From assembly GCF_014395225.1 (NCBI RefSeq), contig NZ_CP060723.1:1364001-1428000 (forward strand): a DNA stretch of 64,000 nucleotides, in the 5' to 3' direction. A model generated the notes under the pieces. It saw nothing but the letters and a program-made list of their open reading frames with translations. It did not search any database and was not told the origin of the DNA. Source of the stretch: Pedobacter roseus. Lineage in GTDB: Bacteria; Bacteroidota; Bacteroidia; Sphingobacteriales; Sphingobacteriaceae. Shown here piece by piece: positions 44,656 through 53,940 of this stretch (positions are counted from its first letter, which is position 1; each line of letters begins with the position of its first letter). Both the position numbers and the translations under genes were made by a program.

Positions 44656-46089
44656 ATGAAGATGAAATTCAAAATGATTTTAATACTGGCCATCATGGCC
44701 GGTTTATATACGGCCTGTAAAAAGGATCTGGGTAATTATGATTATCACCCGCCTTCAGAACCTACACTTAGTGCATTTAAAGACTCTACTTTTGCTGCCC
44801 TTTTAGGCGATTCACTAATCCTGAATCCGAAAATTTCAATCGCGGATGCCAATCCATCAACCGATTTAGCTTATGAATGGCAAATTACCGTTCAGGAAGA
44901 GTTAAGGGCAGCAGTATACCAGGGATTTCCCTTACGGATTGTTTATAATCTTGGTCCGGGTTTACGTACCGCAAAATTGATTATTACCGATAAACGCAAT
45001 GGATTAAAATATACTATTCCATTTAATATTATGGGTAGTACAGAATTTACCAAAGGGAAAATTGTGCTAAGCGATGATAATGGTACCACCAAACTATCGT
45101 TTGTAAAACCTGATAATAAAACGGTTATTGCCGATATTTACAATGCTTTCCATAAGGAAACTTTGCCTGATCATCCAGTTGAATTGTATTTTGCAGATCC
45201 ACTTCCATACCAACCTATTACCCAGCAGCAGTTTTGGGTATTGTGTAACGATCAGACTAAAAAAAGCCCCTTATTAGATGCCAGTACACTACTGCGGAAA
45301 AGCTATTTTAACGATCAGTTTTTTACCCCTCCGGGCGCTATTGTACCTGGTCATATTGAAGCTTACCAGGGAACTGTGCCAACAGGTGTGATAAACGGTA
45401 AAATGTATGTTGGGGTAACTTCAACAGCACCTTTTGCACCTGATTATGGAAAATTTGCCAATGAAATTGGTGGCGATTACAGCCTGTCGAAGTATTTTTC
45501 ATTCGTTGGGTCATTTTACTTTGCTTTCGATACCAAAACCAAAGGCTTTGTAACTTTTGCCGGGGATGGAAGTTATCTGGGTAAAGATTATGTAGTCGAT
45601 CCTGCAGGAACAAGTTTCGATCCTAAGAACATCGGTATGGACCTGCTTTACATGCAAACGGGCCCTGCGGGTACTTATTATGCATTTTTTAAAGCTGCCG
45701 ATGGTACCATTTACGAGCTGGGTTTTACCTACCAGTTCGATTCAGTAAACAGAAAGATCAAAGCAGAGTATAAACGTGTTTTCAAAGGTGCATCGCTTAT
45801 CACATCCGATACCAAATGGCAACGCAACAGTTTAAATGTGTTTTATTTTACGGCCAATGATAAAATTTACCGTTACAATCCTTTAAACGAAGATTTACGT
45901 GCGCTTGATGCCGGTTTCGGTGGAAAAAAAGTATCGATGTTGAAAATCAGTGCCGATGATAATACCTTAACGGTCGGTACCGAAGGCGCCGTTTATACCC
46001 TTGATGTAAGCGTAGGCAAAAATGGGGTCATCACCCAAACCATTACCGGAATCCCGGGGGCTCCGGTTGATATTGTAATCAGAAAATAA
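44656..46089 (+). CDS. PKD-like family lipoprotein
   Basis: A lipoprotein of 477 residues with lipidated Cys21 (LYTAC) and KKDLGNYDY after it, the usual start of this Bacteroidota family. Residues about 35-125 resemble a PKD/Ig-like domain (LAYEWQITVQ, RTAKLIITDK). The C-terminal two thirds contain repeated beta segments that could form a propeller (GSFYFAFDTKTKGFVTFAGD, WQRNSLNVFYFTANDKIYRY). It is part of the SusCD operon and probably helps bind substrate at the surface. Confidence 0.8.
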   Translation: MKMKFKMILILAIMAGLYTACKKDLGNYDYHPPSEPTLSAFKDSTFAALLGDSLILNPKISIADANPSTDLAYEWQITVQEELRAAVYQGFPLRIVYNLGPGLRTAKLIITDKRNGLKYTIPFNIMGSTEFTKGKIVLSDDNGTTKLSFVKPDNKTVIADIYNAFHKETLPDHPVELYFADPLPYQPITQQQFWVLCNDQTKKSPLLDASTLLRKSYFNDQFFTPPGAIVPGHIEAYQGTVPTGVINGKMYVGVTSTAPFAPDYGKFANEIGGDYSLSKYFSFVGSFYFAFDTKTKGFVTFAGDGSYLGKDYVVDPAGTSFDPKNIGMDLLYMQTGPAGTYYAFFKAADGTIYELGFTYQFDSVNRKIKAEYKRVFKGASLITSDTKWQRNSLNVFYFTANDKIYRYNPLNEDLRALDAGFGGKKVSMLKISADDNTLTVGTEGAVYTLDVSVGKNGVITQTITGIPGAPVDIVIRK

Positions 46090-46093
46090 TCCT

Positions 46094-46130
46094 TTTCCAT
46101 GCTCAGGCTTAAAAATCCTGATCATGGAAA
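46094..46130 (+). other. Intra-operon hairpin without T tract
   Basis: TTTCCATGCTCAGG pairs with CCTGATCATGGAAA (one mismatch) around a 9-base loop, between the PKD-like and TlpA genes. There is no T run, so mRNA processing or stabilisation fits better than termination. Confidence 0.6.
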
Positions 46131-46156
46131 TTAATAATCCTTAAAAAAACATAAAA

Positions 46157-47290
46157 ATGAAAATCATAAAATTAGCTGTATTGGCCTTTTTGTTCCCCGT
46201 TTTAACCTGGGCACAAACCCCAAATTTTAGCTTGGCAGGTAAAATAGGTGAGCTGGGTACTCCGGCGAAAGCATATATCGATTATATGGACAATGGCATA
46301 AGTCACGAAGATTCTGTAGTCCTTGTTAACGGAACTTTCAAATTTACCGGACATATCTCCGGTAATGCTTATGCCCGTATGGCGCTTGACCATACAGGAG
46401 ATGGTAAAGGTAAAGCCGTTTATACCGGTGATGTAATTTACTTTTATTTCGGTAAGGAACAGGTAAGCATTACTTCAAAAGACTCTTTACAGAATGCTGT
46501 TTTTGCCGGCTCTAAAGTTTACCAGGAATATGATGCCTATAACAAAGCTATTGGTGGTTCCATTATGGATCTTACCAAAGCCGTAAATATCGATTTTAAC
46601 CGTGGTACACCCGAACAGCAAAAAGATACTGCTTACATGAAAGCAGTTGATCTGCGTTACCGCAAAAACATCCAGAACAGAACAGACAAACAATTTCAGT
46701 TTGCTAAAGAACACCCAACATCATACTTCGCTTTAGTAGCACTATCAGAAGCAGCAGGAAGCAAAGTAGACGTAGTCAAAGTTCAGCCGATTTTTAACGC
46801 CCTGAATAAAGAATTCCGTGAAACCGACATGGGGAAAGAACTGGCCCAGCGTATTGCCGCAAGTGGTATTACCGCTGTTGGGAACGTAGCGCCTCTTTTT
46901 ACCCAGAACAATGTGGTAGGCAAGCCCGTTTCGCTGGCCAGTTTGAAAGGAAAAGTAGTATTGGTTGAGTTTTGGGCAAGCTGGTGCGGACCATGCAGGG
47001 CAGAAAACCCGAATCTGGTAAAACAATACCAAACCTATAAAGATAAAGGTTTCGAAATTATATCCGTTTCCCTGGATAATGTTAAAGAACGCTGGTTAGA
47101 AGCTATTGAAAAAGATGGTTTGGACTGGATCCATGTTTCTGACCTGAAAGGGTGGAACAATGAGGTGGGCCGTTTATATGGTGTACGTGCAGTGCCTGCC
47201 AGTTTTTTAGTAGATGCGCAGGGTAAAATTATCGGTAATGGCTTGCGTGGTGAACCTTTGAATAAAAAACTTGCTGAGATATTCAATTAA
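46157..47290 (+). CDS. TlpA/ResA-type thioredoxin with DUF4369 domain
   Basis: A periplasmic thiol-disulfide oxidoreductase of 377 residues with a signal peptide ending TWAQ. The N-terminal DUF4369-type beta domain covers about 25-115 (SLAGKIGELGTPAKAYIDYM). A helical linker and a C-terminal thioredoxin fold of the AhpC/TSA-TlpA type (about 235-377) follow. The active site is WCGPC, with cysteines at 277 and 280, inside VVLVEFWASWCGPCRAENPN. The cis-proline segment RAVPASFLV is near residue 350. It follows the SusCD lipoproteins in the same operon. Confidence 0.92.
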   Translation: MKIIKLAVLAFLFPVLTWAQTPNFSLAGKIGELGTPAKAYIDYMDNGISHEDSVVLVNGTFKFTGHISGNAYARMALDHTGDGKGKAVYTGDVIYFYFGKEQVSITSKDSLQNAVFAGSKVYQEYDAYNKAIGGSIMDLTKAVNIDFNRGTPEQQKDTAYMKAVDLRYRKNIQNRTDKQFQFAKEHPTSYFALVALSEAAGSKVDVVKVQPIFNALNKEFRETDMGKELAQRIAASGITAVGNVAPLFTQNNVVGKPVSLASLKGKVVLVEFWASWCGPCRAENPNLVKQYQTYKDKGFEIISVSLDNVKERWLEAIEKDGLDWIHVSDLKGWNNEVGRLYGVRAVPASFLVDAQGKIIGNGLRGEPLNKKLAEIFN

Positions 47291-47311
47291 TGACTGATCG
47301 ATAAAAAATAA

Positions 47312-49183
47312 ATGATGAAAAGAATATTAACGGCATGCCTGATGCTCGTTTCGCTGATTGTTTTCGGAAAAGCGACATATCGGGATAAGATTGCCTTAAA
47401 AGTATTGTATGTGGGCTATAATCCTGATAAGCCTATGCCCAAAAATGTAGTTTATTATTCAACTAGGCCAGCTGTGGTAGAAAAAATATACAAAATCAGG
47501 ATGGCAGATTTTAAAGCCTTTCTGGAGCAACGTTTTACCGAAGTTAAGGTTGTAGATGTGGCTGATTATAAACCGGAAATGTCTGACAGGGTTGATGTAA
47601 CCCTTATGGATGCCGGTCCGGTGAATATTCCTGCAAATTTTAACCGTCCAATGGTACTTATGCATGCCATGGCCCCCAATGTAGGTTTGCCTTTGGGTTT
47701 AAAATTCGATTGGTACTGCCAGTGTTTGGATAACGACGCTTTAAATATCAAAACAGATCATCCCATATTTAATACTCCAAACGCCGTAAAACTGACTATG
47801 GTAAAGAAAGCAACTCCAGGTTCTTTTTTTAATGGTCATCAGGGAGCAAAAACGCCAAAAGAAATGGAGATGTGGCAGGTGGTAAAACAGGGTTTCTCCT
47901 CAAAAGAACCTTACCTGATCGGTATGGTATCTCATGGCGAAGGATTTAACGATTCGCCCGATGCGGAGTCGATATCGGGTGGTGTTTGTATTAAAAATGC
48001 AGAAGCAGTAGCCCTTGGTCGTCAGGGAAATTATTTTATGTGGGGCTTTGCGGGGTCTCCGGATTACATGACAGATGAAGCTAAAGATGTTTTTGTAAAT
48101 ACCATCTGTTATATTAAAAAGTTTGACCGCCAGCCAGCCATCGTTAAAAAAGTACAGATCGAAACCCGTAGCGGTATAGATGAACTGATTTACAGGTTGA
48201 GCAAAGACCTGTACAACCAGGCCATTGTGTCAAGGCGCGAAGGCAACCTGCGCATGCTGAAAATGCAACAGGAATTAAAGGATAAAAAAGCAAAGGGTGA
48301 AGATATTGGCCATGGCAACGAAATGTTTTTGAAAATGCCGGTAACCAATGATACACAATCTTTTGAAGATTATGTAAAAGGTTTTGCAGGCGATAGCTTG
48401 TTCAGGCTTTACGGCACCAATATCAGCCTTTACCACAAATATTACCGCCAAAATTATGAATATTTCTATCCTTCGGGCGTGTATACACTTCAATTGGACC
48501 ATGATGCGCAAAAATTAGGCATTTCTAACCGTAAAATAGCACTTCTGGATAGATGTATAGATTTATTAGAGAGTGGCAAAGATGTGGCAATGGCCCAACG
48601 CCTGCTGGAAAGATATACTACACAAAATTTTACTAAGGCTACAGATTGGAGAAAATGGCTTGACCAAAACCGCAACAATTTATTTTATACCGAATCGGGC
48701 GGCTTTAAATTTATGGTTAATACGTATGGAAAAACTGCTCCCTCTGGCGAACAACAAAGTTATCATTTAACAAAAGCAATTACTGGTGGAGAACCTACCA
48801 CAGCTGATCCGGTTTCGGTTTCTGCAAGATTTATTCCGGGCAATGACAATAAAAAAGACAGTTTACTGATTGAAGCCAAAATTTTAAAAGGGTGGCATAT
48901 TTACGCCTATGTATCCAAAGATAATCCCTTTGTTGTTACCGAAACCCGGTTGGAACTTCCCGAGGGTGCTACTGCTGATAAAGATTGGAAAACTACGGCG
49001 GCAATTCCATATCCTGGCAACCAGGGGATGTTTATTTTCGAAGGAAAGGCAAGCTTTAGGTTGCTGGTAGATTATAGTCAGGCTAAAGCCGGATCAAAAA
49101 TTAAATGCGGCCTGTATTACCAGGTTTGCGATGAAACCAAATGTTATCCACCAAAAGAGAAAATACTGGAAATTCCCATTTAA
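47312..49183 (+). CDS. Secreted protein with amidotransferase-like N-terminus and DsbD-alpha-like C-terminus
   Basis: A 623-residue exported protein with signal peptide ending VFGKA. The N-terminal 270 residues look like a ThuA/class I amidotransferase-like fold. Segments are LKVLYVGYNP, ADFKAFLEQRFTEVKVVD, GMVSHGEGFNDSP and NYFMWGFAGSPDYMTDEAK. The middle (about 275-480) is helical. The C-terminal 130 residues resemble the DsbD N-terminal (alpha) domain: KGWHIYAYVS, then GLYYQVCDETKCYPP with two cysteines six residues apart. This suggests a thiol-redox partner for the flanking TlpA proteins. The amidotransferase-like assignment is weaker than the DsbD one. No membrane domain of DsbD is present. 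Confidence 0.65.
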   Translation: MMKRILTACLMLVSLIVFGKATYRDKIALKVLYVGYNPDKPMPKNVVYYSTRPAVVEKIYKIRMADFKAFLEQRFTEVKVVDVADYKPEMSDRVDVTLMDAGPVNIPANFNRPMVLMHAMAPNVGLPLGLKFDWYCQCLDNDALNIKTDHPIFNTPNAVKLTMVKKATPGSFFNGHQGAKTPKEMEMWQVVKQGFSSKEPYLIGMVSHGEGFNDSPDAESISGGVCIKNAEAVALGRQGNYFMWGFAGSPDYMTDEAKDVFVNTICYIKKFDRQPAIVKKVQIETRSGIDELIYRLSKDLYNQAIVSRREGNLRMLKMQQELKDKKAKGEDIGHGNEMFLKMPVTNDTQSFEDYVKGFAGDSLFRLYGTNISLYHKYYRQNYEYFYPSGVYTLQLDHDAQKLGISNRKIALLDRCIDLLESGKDVAMAQRLLERYTTQNFTKATDWRKWLDQNRNNLFYTESGGFKFMVNTYGKTAPSGEQQSYHLTKAITGGEPTTADPVSVSARFIPGNDNKKDSLLIEAKILKGWHIYAYVSKDNPFVVTETRLELPEGATADKDWKTTAAIPYPGNQGMFIFEGKASFRLLVDYSQAKAGSKIKCGLYYQVCDETKCYPPKEKILEIPI

Positions 49184-49197
49184 GTAACTTATGCGCT

Positions 49198-49231
49198 CGG
49201 CAGGACCGGTGAAATGGCCCTGCCGTTTTTT
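49198..49231 (+). terminator. Terminator within the redox gene cluster
   Basis: CGGCAGG pairs with CCTGCCG around a 14-base loop, followed by six T. It separates the DsbD-alpha-like gene from the second TlpA gene 19 bases before its start, so the last two genes are either attenuated or have another promoter. Confidence 0.75.
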
Positions 49232-49249
49232 AATCCTTTAAATTAAAAT

Positions 49250-49837
49250 ATGAAATCATTTTTAAGGCTTTGCCTTTTGGCATTGATGTGCCTATCTGTA
49301 TCCTTTTCGCTAAAGGCACAAACGCCGTTAAGCAAAACCGACTCATTACACAATAGTTTATTAGCCCAAATGGTTTCATTGCCAGCCCCAAATTTTAGCC
49401 TGAAAGATCTGGATGGAAATGTGGTGTCGCTAAAGGATTTAAAAAGGAAAATTATAGTACTCGATTTCTGGTCGACCTGGTGCGTACCCTGTAAAAAATC
49501 TTTTCCGGCTATGCAGCTTGCCGTTAATGCCTATAAAAATGATCCTTCTGTTAAATTTTTGTTCATCCATACCTGGGAAACTTCCAAAACACCTGTTGAA
49601 GATGTGAAGAAATACATGGCACAATCTGGTTTTAAATTTGAGGTACTGATGGATGTGAAAGATGGATCAGGGCACAATGCAGCGGTTGAAGCCTATGGCG
49701 CAAATGCTATCCCTGCAAAATTTATTATCGATAAAGCCGGTAATATTGTGTTTAAACTCACCGGTTTTACCGGAACCAATGCCGCCGCACTGGCAGAAAT
49801 TTCTGAACGGATTACGCTGGCAAAAACTCATAAATAA
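49250..49837 (+). CDS. TlpA family disulfide reductase, short form
   Basis: A periplasmic thioredoxin of 195 residues with signal peptide ending LKAQ. The TlpA/ResA fold starts at LPAPNFSLKDLDGN (about 44). The active site is WCVPC with cysteines at 78 and 81, inside VLDFWSTWCVPCKKSFPAM. A cis-proline segment ANAIPAKFII lies near 163. It lacks the DUF4369 domain of the first TlpA in this locus. The protease gene follows after 2 bases, so these two are coupled. Confidence 0.92.
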   Translation: MKSFLRLCLLALMCLSVSFSLKAQTPLSKTDSLHNSLLAQMVSLPAPNFSLKDLDGNVVSLKDLKRKIIVLDFWSTWCVPCKKSFPAMQLAVNAYKNDPSVKFLFIHTWETSKTPVEDVKKYMAQSGFKFEVLMDVKDGSGHNAAVEAYGANAIPAKFIIDKAGNIVFKLTGFTGTNAAALAEISERITLAKTHK

Positions 49838-49839
49838 CG

Positions 49840-51525
49840 ATGTACAATTATATTAAAGGATTAACATTAAGCATAGCCGTGTTTATTGGCCTAAGTGCCG
49901 CTGCCCAGAAAAAACAAGTGGCTAAATTTCAGCAAATTGTTAACGAGGCTGTTAAAAAAGCTTATCCAGCCAGTGTAAGGATGTGGGGTTTTGATGTGCA
50001 GCAGCAACAAAGAACCAGCGCCCAGTTTAGTGGGGTAGTGGTAAGCGCAGATGGCTACATCCTCACAGCCGCCCATACCATCATTCCTGGTAAAAATTAT
50101 AAAGTCTTTTTTCCCGATGGACGCGAATGTATTGCAATTGCCCTAGGTAAAATTGAAAACAAAGATACCCCTGGCATACCGGATGTAGGCATGATGAAAA
50201 TTACCGATAAAGGAGACTGGCCGCATGCAGAGATGGGGTATTCTGCAAGTCTGGTTAAAAACGAACCTTGTATCAGTATTTCCTATCCCGAAACTTTAAA
50301 CCAAACATGGCCAACTTTGAGGTTGGGTAATGTTGCTGAGGTAAAAAACGAATATGGTTTTATCCGCTCTACCTGCAAAATGGAACCGGGCGATTCGGGT
50401 GGGCCATTGTTTGATTATCATGGTCGGGTTATCGGTTTGCACAGTGCTATTGATGTTTCCGAAGAAATGAATTTTGAAATACCTGTTGATCTTTACCGCC
50501 GTTACTGGACAGCTTTAAACAGCGAAATACTGTATACTGCTTTTCCAAAAAAGACAGACAGTGTTAAAACAGATCCTTTAAGTTCGGTAATTGAAAAAGA
50601 AAATAAAAAAAAAGCTTTACATCCAGTTTTTGAAACTCCGTCACTCAAAAACAGTTGTTTGCTAATTAAAAGTACGGTTAAAGGTAAAATTCAGGAAATT
50701 GAGGCCACTTTATTTAATGTAAAAATGGCCAATGGAGATAAAAAACAATTTCTGTTGAGCAAAAATGCCATGGTTGGAGAAAATGCGCAATTAACCAATA
50801 ATGGATTAGCTTTCCCGCTAGTTGTTTTGAAAAGGGATAAGGAAAATGATCTGGCTTTGCTCCAGACTCCTGAAAAGCTTGCCGGCGGAGTGGATTTAGA
50901 TATGGCTTCCGGTGATGTTGGTAAGATAGAAACGGGAAGATTTTTATATACTGTTGAACACGATGGTAAAATAGTGCACAGTGTTTTAAGCAGTTCAATA
51001 TTTAATTTGCCAAAAATCAATAATATGCCTTATCTCGGTGCAATGGTGGTGTATAACTCAAGTCCGGTTCAGTTTTCGTTGATTAAAGCGGGGAGTCCGG
51101 CAGAGAAAGCGGGTATTAAGGTCGGTGATGAACTCATTAGCATTAATGGAAAATCGCTAACAAAGGCAAGCGAATTTGCTCCTGAAATGTTAAAATACTG
51201 GGCAGATGATGAACTTGTTTTTGAATGGACGAGCGACTCGGTAAAGGTAAGGAAAAGCATTAAACTGGGTGAACGGATACAAGCTGCCTTTAATCACCCC
51301 GCAGAGAAATTTGAAGGTGGTAAATCAGAAAGGAGAGACGGTTTTGATCATGTTTTTGCCCATGATGTGGCCATTAAAGCCAGTGCATGTGGTTCTCCTG
51401 TTTTCGATTGGGGAGGTAATTTTTATGGAATCAACATTGCAAGGTTCAGCCGGACCACCACTTTGGTCGTTCCAAAAAATATTCTCCTTACATCAGTTTT
51501 AAATTGGCTAAAGTCTGGGAATTAA
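49840..51525 (+). CDS. HtrA-like trypsin-fold protease with PDZ and second protease-like fold
   Basis: An exported serine protease of 561 residues, signal peptide ending SAAAQ. The catalytic triad of a trypsin fold is visible: H79 in LTAAHT, D115 in PDVGMMK and S186 in GDSGGPLF. A PDZ domain lies at about 400-475 (AGSPAEKAGIKVGDELISIN). The regions before and after it (about 265-365 and 500-561) look like a second, diverged trypsin fold split by the PDZ. NDLALLQ is like the Asp strand, and ACGSPVFDWGGNFYGINIAR is like the GDSGGP strand with Ser519. It could process proteins in the periplasm or at the surface. It is the last gene of this cluster, convergent with the response regulator. Confidence 0.8.
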   Translation: MYNYIKGLTLSIAVFIGLSAAAQKKQVAKFQQIVNEAVKKAYPASVRMWGFDVQQQQRTSAQFSGVVVSADGYILTAAHTIIPGKNYKVFFPDGRECIAIALGKIENKDTPGIPDVGMMKITDKGDWPHAEMGYSASLVKNEPCISISYPETLNQTWPTLRLGNVAEVKNEYGFIRSTCKMEPGDSGGPLFDYHGRVIGLHSAIDVSEEMNFEIPVDLYRRYWTALNSEILYTAFPKKTDSVKTDPLSSVIEKENKKKALHPVFETPSLKNSCLLIKSTVKGKIQEIEATLFNVKMANGDKKQFLLSKNAMVGENAQLTNNGLAFPLVVLKRDKENDLALLQTPEKLAGGVDLDMASGDVGKIETGRFLYTVEHDGKIVHSVLSSSIFNLPKINNMPYLGAMVVYNSSPVQFSLIKAGSPAEKAGIKVGDELISINGKSLTKASEFAPEMLKYWADDELVFEWTSDSVKVRKSIKLGERIQAAFNHPAEKFEGGKSERRDGFDHVFAHDVAIKASACGSPVFDWGGNFYGINIARFSRTTTLVVPKNILLTSVLNWLKSGN

Positions 51526-51553
51526 AGATTAATAACTGTTTAATAGAAACTAC

Positions 51554-52258
51554 TTATTTTACCTTTAAAATATAACCCAGGCCATAAACGTTTTCGATAC
51601 TTACCTGCTCAGAGGCCTTAAAAAGCCTGCGAAGCCTTGAAATAAAAACTTCAAGGCTTTTTCCGTTAAAATAATCGTCATTTCCCCAAAGCGCCAAAAG
51701 GATATCCTTCTTTTTAACCACCTGATTGATATTGGCGGCCAAACGGTCTAATACTTCCGATTCCCGTACTGTGAGCGAAATCTCTTTGCCCTCGGGCATG
51801 AGCACTAATAACTGATCTTTCTGGTACCTGATGTCGCCAATAGTAATATAGTCTGGTTTCGAAAGCGATTTCGCTTTCGGATTACCGGAAAACTTATTGA
51901 TGATATTCCCGATCCGTAAAACCAGTTCTTCGATTTCGAATGGCTTTGATATATAATCAATCGCACCAAGCTTGAGGCCCCGAAGCCGGTCCTGTTTTTC
52001 ATTGTGTGCGGTAAGAAAGAAAAAAGGCTGGTTCGCATTTATCTTTACCATTTCTGTAGCCAGTTCGAAACCATTCCTATCTGGTAGCTGTACATCAACA
52101 ATCACCAGTTTATTATCGAGCTGGTTTGTGCCATAATAATCCAATGCCTCTGTTGCCGTTTTAAACCACAATACGCTAAAGCCCCTCAATTTCAGGTATT
52201 CTGAAATTACGTTGCCCAGGTCTATTTCATCTTCAATAATTACGATATCATAAAGCAT
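51554..52258 (-). CDS. OmpR-type response regulator
   Basis: DNA-binding response regulator of 234 residues. The receiver domain (about 1-120) has the acidic pair D10/E11, phospho-acceptor D55 (VIVDVQLPD) and the conserved Lys in YISKPFE. The winged-helix domain is at about 135-234 (SLTVRESEVLDRLAANINQ, SLEVFISRLRRLF). The open frame extends 41 codons upstream into the kinase gene, but ATG at 52258 begins the receiver directly. It lies 11 bases after the histidine kinase stop and is co-transcribed with it. Confidence 0.93.
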   Translation of the reverse strand: MLYDIVIIEDEIDLGNVISEYLKLRGFSVLWFKTATEALDYYGTNQLDNKLVIVDVQLPDRNGFELATEMVKINANQPFFFLTAHNEKQDRLRGLKLGAIDYISKPFEIEELVLRIGNIINKFSGNPKAKSLSKPDYITIGDIRYQKDQLLVLMPEGKEISLTVRESEVLDRLAANINQVVKKKDILLALWGNDDYFNGKSLEVFISRLRRLFKASEQVSIENVYGLGYILKVK

Positions 52259-52269
52259 AATGCTGTCGG

Positions 52270-53703
52270 TTAATGATTTGTAATGTCTATCGTTTGTCCG
52301 GCCGGGATGTGCACCAGAAATTCGGTTCCTTTTTCCGGTTCTGTTCTTATGCTGATGTCCCAGCCATGAATATCCAGGCACTGTTTAACATAATAGAGCC
52401 CAAGCCCAAGCCCCGAAACCGTATTGTCCTTGCCCGCGCGGAAGAACTTATCGAATATTTTCTCCTTTACAGTCTCCTCAATGCCCTTTCCATTGTCTTT
52501 AATGTGGAGGATGTAACCGCCATTATGCGCCGTAATAAAAAGCACGGTCATTTTTACATCGCTATGGTTATGTTTAAAGGAGTTATCCAGAATATTCTGC
52601 AACATGGTGGTAAATACAAAAGGATCCATCATGATCAATATTTCCGAACCATGAGGGTCAAAGGTAAGGCTATCGGGTGCCTGTACTTTTATTTTATAAT
52701 CGTTAACCAGAGTAAGCACCGCATAGTTAAGGTCAGTTTCTTCCAGGTTGATATTGTTGTTGATTTCCGAAATCTCCAGCATCTGGTTGATGTGGGAGTG
52801 AAGTCTCCGGGCTTGTCTTTCTACAATGTTGATGAGTGCATTTACACGCATCCGGTCATTGAGCACCTCCTCTTCATGCAGGCTTTTGCTTGCTACTAAT
52901 ATGGTGGTGATGGGCGTATTGAATTCGTGCTTGATGCTGTTCAGGAAGTCAGATTTAACATCCGTTTCCTTTTTCTGCCGCATCCAGCTGATATAGGTAT
53001 AATAATTAATGCCTACGATAATAATGATGCACAGCGCAACCAGCGAAAATGTTGGCAGCATTTGATAGGCCACTTTCATGGTACGGCCGGGAGGATCGAC
53101 AAAAAGATTGAAGGTAATTCTATAATCGTAAACCAGTTTGCCACTAACCGAAAGATTGGTTACACGATTTTGAAGGCTTGGATCGGCAAGGGTACCATCA
53201 ATAATTACCCCGTAAGGTGTTATTTGGTTTGCTTTAAAACCGGTATAACTATGGTTATCGAATATAGTGATATTCCCGATTTTGGTATCAAAGTTGATTT
53301 CTATCTGCTGGAAGGTGAGCAGGTATTGCAAATTGCTATCCAAACCATTCCTTTTTACAATCGACCGGAAAACACTGTCCATGGTACTTTCCTTTTGGAG
53401 ATCTTTTAACAGGGTGTTGCTCACCCTTTCCGACAATTTCACAAATTCTTTCCGGTTGCTGAGGTAAGCTTGTTTAAGCGCTGGCATATTACTGGAGAGG
53501 ATCGAATCGATAATCTTTCCACCGCCCCTGTACACTTTATCTTCTGATATACTACGTCCATATTCATCGTTAATCAGCGTTTTTTCCTTTAAACTATAAT
53601 CCCTGTCTCTGAGTACATAAGAATTATAGGTTAATCTGAGTTGTACCAGGAGTAAAATCAGAAAACTGACCAGCACAACGGACTTATAGATACGATCTTT
53701 CAT
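52270..53703 (-). CDS. Sensor histidine kinase
   Basis: Membrane histidine kinase of 477 residues. Helix 1 is at about 8-26 and helix 2 at about 217-238, with a 190-residue periplasmic sensor between them of no recognised family. The phospho-acceptor His259 sits in FLNSIKHEFNTPI. The ATP-binding domain shows the N box (NILDNSFKHN), G1 (DNGKGIEE) and G2 (GLGLGLYYVK). It precedes its response regulator. It is divergent from the fucosidase locus across 237 bases, so it may control that locus; this is inferred from position only. Confidence 0.93.
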   Translation of the reverse strand: MKDRIYKSVVLVSFLILLLVQLRLTYNSYVLRDRDYSLKEKTLINDEYGRSISEDKVYRGGGKIIDSILSSNMPALKQAYLSNRKEFVKLSERVSNTLLKDLQKESTMDSVFRSIVKRNGLDSNLQYLLTFQQIEINFDTKIGNITIFDNHSYTGFKANQITPYGVIIDGTLADPSLQNRVTNLSVSGKLVYDYRITFNLFVDPPGRTMKVAYQMLPTFSLVALCIIIIVGINYYTYISWMRQKKETDVKSDFLNSIKHEFNTPITTILVASKSLHEEEVLNDRMRVNALINIVERQARRLHSHINQMLEISEINNNINLEETDLNYAVLTLVNDYKIKVQAPDSLTFDPHGSEILIMMDPFVFTTMLQNILDNSFKHNHSDVKMTVLFITAHNGGYILHIKDNGKGIEETVKEKIFDKFFRAGKDNTVSGLGLGLYYVKQCLDIHGWDISIRTEPEKGTEFLVHIPAGQTIDITNH

Positions 53704-53808
53704 TTTATCCCTTAAAAATAGACGTATTATTTCATAAATACCATAACGTTAAGCTTTTGTTAGGTTTCTGTTACGGTTTCGTTCGACAAATTTCGTCGGT
53801 GTGGAGTG

Positions 53809-53816
53809 TAGCTTTG
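53809..53816 (+). promoter_or_regulatory. Bacteroidota -7 element upstream of the GH29 locus
   Basis: TAGCTTTG matches TAnnTTTG exactly, 124 bases before the fucosidase ATG. No strong -33 is visible. It would give a leader of about 120 bases. Confidence 0.4.
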
Positions 53817-53940
53817 AATAATGAAAGCGTGATGGTGTTTATAAATCGGATATAACTGATCGATTGAAATAGCTAAATGTTTGTAAACCAATTCATCTTT
53901 AATAGCAAAAACTCAAATACATAAATCAAACAAAAAAGAA

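Noticed and set aside
52273..52899. 208-codon plus-strand open frame inside the histidine kinase gene
   Set aside because: It is antisense to well-conserved kinase motifs, has no protein features of its own, and is a shadow frame.
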